Positions 56,641 to 64,000 of a stretch of DNA of 64,000 nt are shown one piece after another. The first letter of the stretch is position 1; each line of letters opens with the position of its first letter. Both the position numbers and the translations under genes were made by a program. Below the pieces are notes generated by a model. It had not been told where the DNA came from. It did not search any database and saw nothing but the letters and a program-made list of their open reading frames with translations. This DNA is from Leptidea sinapis (lineage: Eukaryota > Arthropoda > Insecta > Lepidoptera > Pieridae), in NCBI RefSeq assembly GCF_905404315.1, contig NC_066296.1, positions 10,106,001 through 10,170,000 on the forward strand, given 5' to 3'.

Positions 56641-57230
56641 AATGATCCGTACGTTAATGTCAATTACATATATAATGCAATGTACACCGTAACAACGTAG
56701 TCAAAGTTTTCGCTCTTAATTGCTGTCTGTTCTTTGCCTGGGTGAAGTAGCGACGAGCGACTAGTTGTCAGTAGATACCCTAACCCCTCTGCTCAGCAAC
56801 ACATAAACGACACAAAGATTCTGATGAAATTTTTATAATTCTTGCAATTTAACTAGATACCCAAAATAATATTGTGATAATACTTATCTATCAATGGTGT
56901 TGACGCTCTATGTGTGTCATGACCATAACCCGTTTTGATACACTATATCATAAGGCTAAGAGTGCGTTGTAAATAACACCTTATCATTTCTTATGGAACA
57001 GCAATATCCTCTAAGAGTTAAAGAGAATCCTATTCTATAACCTAAGGATCTATATCCTTGGGCAAGTGGCTAAAACATAATAATACCTATTTGTGGGTTT
57101 AGTGTTATATAATTCATGATTTAAATATAAAGGTTTAACAGTGTATTTTCACGTAAATTGAGACACATATCTTTGGCTGTTTAAGATGTTCCTCTATTAT
57201 ATAGGAGTAAACCAGGTGCACTTTTTTACG

Positions 57231-57525
57231 AAAGTAAGGGACGAAACGAGCAAGATGTTCAGCTGATAGTTATTGATACGCCCTGCCCATTACAAAGTAG
57301 TGCCACTCAGGATTTTTGAAAAACCCAACAATTCTGAGCGGCACTACAACTGCGTTCGTCACCTTGAGACATAAGATGTTAAGCCTCTTTTGCCCAGTAA
57401 TTTCACTAGCCACGGCGCCCTTCAGACCGAAACTGTAATGGTTACACATTACTTCTTCACGGCAGAAAACAGGCGTCGTTGTGGTACCCATGATCTAGCC
57501 GGCATCAAAGGAGCCTCCCACTGGT
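57231..57525 (-). repeat. SINE-like repeat copy 8, near full length
   Basis: Inverted. Begins (minus) CACCAGTGGGAGGCTCCTTT and ends CGTCCCTTACTTTCG. Same family as the other seven. Confidence 0.87.
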
Positions 57526-57529
57526 GAAG

Positions 57530-58320
57530 TAGAAGTGAACAAAAACTATCGCATAATAGCAATCCGTAATCGTTAGTCAGACTTATAAAATAAATAATAA
57601 AACAAATTCATGCTCAGTAACTTAGTACATTTAGGTATTTATCGATCAACGCTCAAGTTCTAATTGCTTAATTAGTTTATATTATACACTTCAGTGTATT
57701 TTCGGACGGGCCGGTATCTTGTTTCCCTTTTCTGTCTTAAATACAGAAAGAACGCGGGAAATTTGGCTAATTAGTGAAGAAAATTAATTATTACCGAAGC
57801 GTGTTTCGACTTTTAAATTTTCACCGATGGAGAAATTGTTGTTCCCTTTAATAATATCTAACTTGGAACATCTTCAATTTTTCCACGATATTATTAAATA
57901 TTTGAATATATTATTCACCATGTTTTGAACTATTTTACATTTTTCACTATATTTTTTTATTTTAATCAATTCAAACAGTTTAATTACTGAATCTACCATA
58001 TCTACGGAAAAAGTAGAGCTCGTGAGATAATAATATAAGAAACTCAACGGTTATTCTTTCCAATCTAATAGAGTATGGTTGTATTATACATAACAAATTA
58101 ATATTTCATAAAAATAAATGAACTGTTTATTATCGTATATTGGATGCATCAACCTTTAGAGCTTGAATTCATTGTTTGTATAAGGATGCTTCGTGAACAT
58201 TGTGGTCGTGATCACTGTCATAATTAGTAATACCGTCCAACAAATACAACATATTTGTAAAGGTTTTAGTAAATATTGCAAACGGAACAAAGGGTTTGAG
58301 ACAATTTATATATATATATA
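57530..58320. other. Minibrain intron 3, nothing recognised
   Basis: AT-rich intron, ending in an AT dinucleotide run (58306-58321) next to a Helitron. Confidence 0.45.
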
Positions 58321-58322
58321 TA

Positions 58323-58675
58323 CTAGCTGCCTCGACAGACGTTGTACTGTAGATAATAAAAAAAATACTGTTATATAAGGAATTTGCCAATAATTATTTC
58401 GTCAAAAATGCTCCTTGTTGTTATAATGAAGTTGTTTCGCAACGAACTGTCAAACCGTGCGTCACTAAATTCTCTCCATAATATGTCCATACAAAACAAA
58501 TATGGAAAATAAAAATAATTATGGGTCCCAAATCGATATAAAAACTATCCCATCTCTCAAGTTTGACCAAACTGCACTCCATGGAGTAATCCCCATTAAA
58601 ATCTGTTCATTAGTTTAGGAGTTCATCACGGACAAACAACGTGTCACGTAATTTATTATTATTATTTATTCAAGA
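58323..58675 (-). mobile_element. Non-autonomous Helitron, copy 2 (inverted)
   Basis: On the minus strand it starts TC after A (58675) and ends GGCAGCTAG before T (58323). It shares most of its 353 bp with 5650-6015, including ACGTGACACGTTGTTTGTCC, AATTATTTTTATTTTC and GACGCACGGTTTGACAGTTC. The 3' hairpin is ACAG...CTGT. Confidence 0.82.
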
Positions 58676-58729
58676 TGCAATTTTAAAGGCAACAATTGTT
58701 CTATAATGTGATTGTGTGAGGTGTGATTC

Positions 58730-58850
58730 GTTTAGCTTCCGTCCGGGTTTGTTAGTGAATCGCACCGGACCCGACCGGACCGTAATCTCGTTTGGTCCGG
58801 CAATTAGGTCCCAGTGAGCGATCGTCGCGACCCCGGGGCTCTAATTGTAA
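58730..58850. promoter_or_regulatory. GC-rich patch in minibrain intron 3
   Basis: Contains GCACCGGACCCGACCGGACC and GCGATCGTCGCGACCCCGGG with short repeated CCGGAC motifs. Possible regulatory element; no evidence beyond composition. Confidence 0.25.
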
Positions 58851-59009
58851 AACTCTTGTCATGCTTAATTAGTAAAGTGCGCTTTACTGCGGACCGATGT
58901 TTCAACTCAAAAATAATACACACAATTTAAAATATTATGTTATGTTTTTGAACGCGTGTGTGCGTTTGGAAATCAATTAGGTAGATATAGTGACGATCAA
59001 GTTATTCAA

Positions 59010-59440
59010 ATTCAAATGTATTTAATCAAAATAGGATGTGATATCACATATTGAATGTCAAAAACTACTACCTATTCCAAAAAGAATGCCTCAGACTTGA
59101 GAAGAATGGTCGCAACAATCTCAGCGGGCTTTTTTTTCATCAATAAATATGTTTACAAAGTAATATTGTACAATTAAACTTATTATTTAATAGCCTGAGG
59201 GCGGTCGCTCCATTTCCAATCCGTGGAATCGTTAAGAAAGTCATTTATAATTTAGAAGACCCGTACCACACAAACGTTTCCTAACAATTATTTTGAATAT
59301 CGTAAATCGTAATACATTTGTTTTGAACATTTTCTGGGATCCTTTTCTAATGCATATATATCACCACACAAAAGACTTACAAACTCGACTTAGCCGAGTA
59401 GTAGGCATAACATGTTTACGTTTGTTTACTGTTAATTAAA
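59010..59440 (-). mobile_element. LINE family 2, 3' end, inverted copy
   Basis: Minus strand ends with a (TTTGAATTTGAA) tail; contains the same UTR blocks as 60735-61100 and a degraded C-terminal coding part (FVW...PENVQNK...). 5' truncated. Confidence 0.75.
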
Positions 59441-60734
59441 AGACTGAGAAAGAAGGTAGACATAATTCTCTAATCGGGTAAGCTATAACTTAGTCTTCAA
59501 ATTATTTAAGTATAGTAAAGTATCTTGAACACCCAGCTGAAAAGTAACATGATGTTGTTGGATCCCAGAAAGCACGAAAGCTAGGGCTATTGCAAAATTG
59601 AATTAAAAAAAATACAAATCAAGTTCCTGTCCATATTATATATGAAGTTATACCGAAATTTACTTATGAAACTAATGAACCAAGTATAAACCACGGACGA
59701 GTAAAAAAAGAAGGACTCCGGGCCGTGATATTAGCAAGTGAAGCACCGTTATGCTAGTGTGTGTGCGGTTACGGGGGATACTAGTTACACAATTTTTTCT
59801 CCATACGTTTTTACACTTTTTCACAACGCACGACGACATTTTTAAAATATTTTATTGAGACGCAAACTGATCTGTCACAGACGATGACAATTCTCATAAT
59901 GGCCGCCTATCGGCCTGTGTGTGTGCGTGGGGCTATGTATTTACACGTTAATCGGCTTGTTTTGGTGCTACACTGTTATGTAAGGTGACACGTAGTCCCT
60001 TAATTTTTTTACAAGTCCGTTAACATTTTATTTTGTTGAGATCAGAACGTTTTGCTGTATTTTAACAAAGATTTAGTGTCACTTTCTCAGATTTGTAAAT
60101 AAAAGTAATGTTGCCAGCCATATTGGGTGTGCTGTGCAATAATAATATGATATTATAAGGGCAACATTTACGGTACACTCTCTGTGATACTGCGGTTTGC
60201 AACTTGATTAGGACAGATTTTGTTACGTCCCCGGCTCCTGTCGGCTCTCATGGTGTAAGATGATACGCGTTCATTTATCTTAACCTAAGTCTGGAGAAAA
60301 TAGCTTTCTTCTATTATAACTCGGAAATGTCACTTAGAGGCCAAATGACTTATAGATAATACAATTTCTTTGTCAAATGACACTTTTTGTAACTAATCTA
60401 TTTAAATAGTAATTTACAGTTTCCGCATTTTATATTATATTTAATACAATTGAATGTATGTAAAGTGTTGCACCAAAATTACTCAAACGTTTTGACTTAC
60501 AAAAGTAAGTGATTTAAAAAAATGTGCTTAATCTACAAATTGAATTAAACTTAGATACCTTCAGTTTAGTACAGGCTGTTAAAAATTTTTATTTGGTCGA
60601 TTAAATTATTGCAACCAGATTTTGAATCTGTACATCATCAACATCCATTATTAGCTTCTCATAAAGAAACTCTCCAGTACTCGACGGACGAGATAGCAAA
60701 TGTTGTGTATACATTTAACAAAGTCCTCAAATCA

Positions 60735-61492
60735 TTCAAATTCAAATATTTTTATTCAAAATAGGGTGTGAAATCACTTATTGAAAGTCAAAAAAAACTA
60801 CCACCCATTCCAAAGTGAATGCCGCAGGCCTGAGAAGAATGGGCGCAACAAACTCAGCGGGATTTTTTTTTTCATCAAAAATAAGTTTTACAATTAAAGT
60901 AACATTGTACAATTAAACCTATTATTTAATAGCCTGAGGGCGGTCGCTCTATTCCCAATCTGTGGTATCATTAAGAAAGTCATTTATGTTATAGTAACCT
61001 TTACCACACAAACGTTTTTTAACAATTCTTTTGAATAACGTAACACTTTTGTTTTGAACATTTTCTGGGATCTTATTGTAAAAGTATATACATAGCCCCA
61101 CAAAAGACTTACTAACTCGACTTTGCAGTAGTAGGCATCATCAGTTTATGTCTGTTCCTGGTGTTAACATTATGGTTATGACAGTTTCTGGCAAATTCAC
61201 TTATGTGCCTATGAACATACATTACATTATCAAGAATATATTGAGAAGCAACAGTCGAGATGTTAATTTCTTTGAATTTTGCTCTCAATGATTCTCTAGG
61301 GCCTAGGTTATAAATAGCGCGAATAGCCCTCTTCTGCAGCACAAATATTGTATTAATATCGGCAACGTTGCCCCATAGCAATATACCATAGGACATAATA
61401 CTATGGAAATAACTAAAGTATACTAGTCGCGCCGTATTGACAGTAGGAAGAATGTAGGTAACATATTTGAACTTTATCATAACAGTAGACAT
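60735..61492 (-). mobile_element. LINE family 2, 3' third with open coding frame
   Basis: Minus-strand polymerase thumb and C-terminus: LPTVNTARLVYFSYFHSIMS, YGILLWGNVADINTIFVLQK and RAIRAIYNLGPRESLRAKFK, then after a frame break near 61110 SFVGLCIYFYNKIPENVQNK through RLCGKGYYNINDFLNDTTDW and a stop near 60950, then 3' UTR and an AAATATTTGAATTTGAA-type tail. YFSYFHSIMSYGILLWG is typical of Jockey-like non-LTR polymerases. Confidence 0.82.
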
Positions 61493-61494
61493 TT

Positions 61495-62170
61495 ATTCAG
61501 TATCTGGTGTTGTTAAGTTATTTCTAGGAATTAAAAAATACACCATTTTGTGAAAAATAATTCTGTGGAAGGACAAACGCTAATTATTATTAACTAATTA
61601 TTAGATGGAAAATGACTCGAAAATTTGTTATTTCCCTCCAAATATAATTGTAAGGGGAATTCATGCTATATAGCTAATTTGATCCAAATGATATTGCGTT
61701 GTGTATAATTATGTTATAAATTTTATTGTCATTACTCAATCAGTTAGTATTCTAAGTCCATTGAGTGCCACACGAAGCCTATACATTTTTATTTTATCAT
61801 TTTCATTATGAAATCGAAGTCTTCCCTGGAGGGCTTTCAATATTATGTTCCTAAATGGATCACTGTCATCTAGATGTAACTAAGTTATTGCCTATAAAAT
61901 GTCTCATTAATCCAATTAAGTAAATAACATGGTTTATTAAGTAAAGCCTGTCTCGATATTAATTAGTGGCGAAGTGAGTGGACTGATTGCGACGCTAAAT
62001 TGTCCTAAATATTTTTATGACACTTTCGAATGTTTATACGGTAGGTATTAAAACTTAAAAAGCTTTATTTCCCATCTGTATGAGATGTGCTTTTGACATT
62101 ACATTCTGCTGTTTGTCTTGTTTTTATTTTAGAACTAATATCCGCATTTTGTGGCGTTAGTGAAAAGCTT
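61495..62170. other. Minibrain intron 3, nothing recognised
   Basis: AT-rich intron sequence without recognised features. Confidence 0.45.
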
Positions 62171-62177
62171 AGGATAG

Positions 62178-62625
62178 ATTTACAGCCGTTTTCAAAACCT
62201 TATCTCTGGTTACGAATGCATGGCTGTCACCGTTTTAATGACAAGATCTTATCTTTTCATAGTTAAGTCCAATATGGTTATAGTCTAATGCTTTATGTCG
62301 ATAGGTTATTGAAATGTAAGAAAATTTATTGAAGTAGGCGTTACTTTGCCGAAATCCATAATTATACAAATGTTTTGAGTTTTCTTAGTGTTACTTCCGC
62401 CAATATTTGTCTTTAAAATAATTTAAAATTAAATTTAAAAAATAAATTAATATAGATTTTGGCGAGTCAACATGTCCTGAGGATGCCTCTTGTAGACGCG
62501 AAACACGTGTCGAATTGTTTAAAGTCAAATATTGGCGGAATTAACACTAAAGAAAACTCAAAACATTTGGATACCTCTAGTAAGTTAAACTAAGGATAGA
62601 AAGGTTATTGAAAACCGCCGTAAAT
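62178..62625. mobile_element. MITE family A, copy 2, interrupted by MITE B
   Basis: Ends ATTTACAGCCGTTTTCAA and TTGAAAACCGCCGTAAAT form an 18-bp inverted repeat. The inside matches the inverted complement of 18155-18390 (ATGACAAGATCTTATCT, CCAATATGGTTATAGTC, ATAGGTTATTGAAAT and CCTCTAGTAAGTTAAACTA) but is split by about 250 bp of MITE B. Confidence 0.8.
62318..62573. mobile_element. MITE family B, copy 2, nested in MITE A
   Basis: Left arm AATTTATTGAAGTAGGCGTT through CCATAATTATACAAATGTTT to TTAGTGTTACTTCCGCC; core CATGTCCTGAGGATGCCTCT and GCGAAACACGTGTCG; right arm GGCGGAATTAACACTAAAGA. The right arm stops sooner than in copy 1. The core is inverted relative to copy 1. Confidence 0.78.
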
Positions 62626-64000
62626 GTAATTTCTGAACGATTCTTTATTATATCAATTGAATAGTATTTAAATATTTATTATTTGATTCCCTAATACTAT
62701 CATCATGGCCATTATACATAATACCTTCATGTATCGATATGTGACGGTGCCATGTCTGTTATCGAAAAAGAAACACGCAAATAATGCTGTTTATGTAATA
62801 CACATGCACCCAAATCTACAGAAGGGAGAGATTTTTATAACAATGCTTGCGAAGAAACGTGTAGTATAAATGTACAGAATAGTTTATTTAGTAAAGGATA
62901 CCAAGGATGTGTTGTGATATATCTAGTGTACGGCGAAGACGGCGGCGTTAATCTCGTTTCGCACAATTAGTTAGGTGGCCGCCTCTATTACCAGCAATGG
63001 GCGAGGCGGGGATATACAATACGTTTTTACTTTCATTTGTACTTCTTAACGAAACTTGTTCGTTTTATCGTTCTCCTTTGATTATTTTGTTTTGAGGAAA
63101 CTTATTTGTACCTACTATTTTGTTGATAGAATTTCAGTGTACATTAATTTAAATATCATCTCGTCTCATAGAATGAATGACAAAAGAGGAGGCATCATTG
63201 AGAAGTTGTTAACCAATACGATCATTACTTGGGGAGAGATCTGAGCTTGAGTTTGTAACGTGCTCGTTACAGTGCGTGTATTTTACCTGGTCTAGAGGTG
63301 GATTCCACAAGTCTGGAAAGAAAGCGATGAAATTTTAAACAAATATTTCGATTTCATTGCAGTTTGTGATGCTCGGTACATTTTTTTAAAATACATAATA
63401 TTTTAATTCGGATAATTTGCTGTTTTTAATAAGTGATAACCCTCACTTCTAGGATTAATAAACAAATAAAATTTGTGTTTTAATTCGGATTTTATGTTTC
63501 AATTTTATAATTGCTTAGATTTTTAAATATTTCTAACTATTGGTCGTTCTGCTCTCACAATCAATCTTTAGTTAATAATTTTGTGTGTAGTAGCGGAAAA
63601 CCGTTGGAAGCAGACCGCCTCTGTTCATCAGTTGACGTCTTCGGGTTGATATTGATGATGATAATACGTTAGGTATCTAACCTCAAACACCCTGACATGA
63701 ATATCATTTCTTTAGGTAAGGTAAGGTTTTGCTGCAGTTGATGTGTCTATTAAAGAGAGTCTATAAATGATAATATATTCTAAATATGTGCCTTATTGTA
63801 GCAATTAGTATAAAGTATCAATGAGTTGTGTTCATTGATATCCACTTTATATGTTAAGTTTTTGTTATTACCTACAGTAGGTGTTCGTCTAAATCCGGTG
63901 TCGCGTAGGTGGCCACTGGTAGTAACACCAAGCCAAGTTCGTCGAACTATTATACAGTTTGGGTCACCTCTGGGTCGCTAATGTCACCTTGCTTCCGAAA
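62626..64000. other. End of window, minibrain intron 3
   Basis: No coding exon found, in particular no codons for the expected VYYAKKKRR or the kinase glycine loop. A SINE tail fragment lies at 63431-63478. The rest is not recognised. Confidence 0.45.
63431..63478 (-). repeat. SINE tail fragment
   Basis: GTGATAACCCTCACTTCTAG and GATTAATAAACAAATAAAAT match the tail of the SINE copy at 38305-38366 with one or two changes. The tRNA-like head is missing. Confidence 0.6.

Overview
This window is a stretch of an insect nuclear genome, most likely from a moth or butterfly (Lepidoptera). It is AT-rich, has small exons separated by long introns with GT/AG junctions, and is crowded with remnants of transposon types common in lepidopteran genomes: non-LTR retrotransposon 3' ends, non-autonomous Helitrons with hairpin plus CTAG ends, mariner/Tc elements, MITEs and SINE-like repeats. 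No bacterial-type operon, CRISPR array or rRNA gene was seen.

Two host genes are supported and are arranged head to head. On the minus strand, positions 12423 down to 2000 hold a complete ten-exon gene for the mRNA export receptor NXF1/TAP (small bristles in Drosophila). All nine introns join in phase and give a 619-residue protein with RNA-binding domain, leucine-rich repeats, NTF2-like domain and C-terminal UBA-like domain. On the plus strand, from position 17115, lie the first three coding exons (95 residues) of a minibrain/DYRK1A-type protein kinase gene, with a 21-kb first intron. Its kinase-domain exons were not found and should lie to the right of the window. The 4.7 kb between the two start codons holds both promoters and two retrotransposon fragments.

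Region by region: 1-2000, NXF1 3' flank; 2000-12423, NXF1; 12424-17114, intergenic with LINE pieces and the minibrain 5' leader; 17179-38630, minibrain intron 1 with a 1295-bp mariner whose transposase frame is intact, a Helitron, LINE fragments, SINE-like repeats and several CpG-rich islands; 38631-41928, exons 2 and 3; 41929-64000, start of intron 3, with a deleted Tc1-like transposon, MITEs (one nested inside another), SINE-like copies, a Helitron and LINE fragments.

No wholly new system is evident. The most interesting points are the 110-nt exon / intron / 37-nt exon block of NXF1, an arrangement described for retained cassette introns in NXF1 genes, with a tandem duplication inside that intron; the intact mariner; a head-to-head pair of tRNA-like SINEs just upstream of minibrain exon 2; and a nested MITE that helps date insertions.
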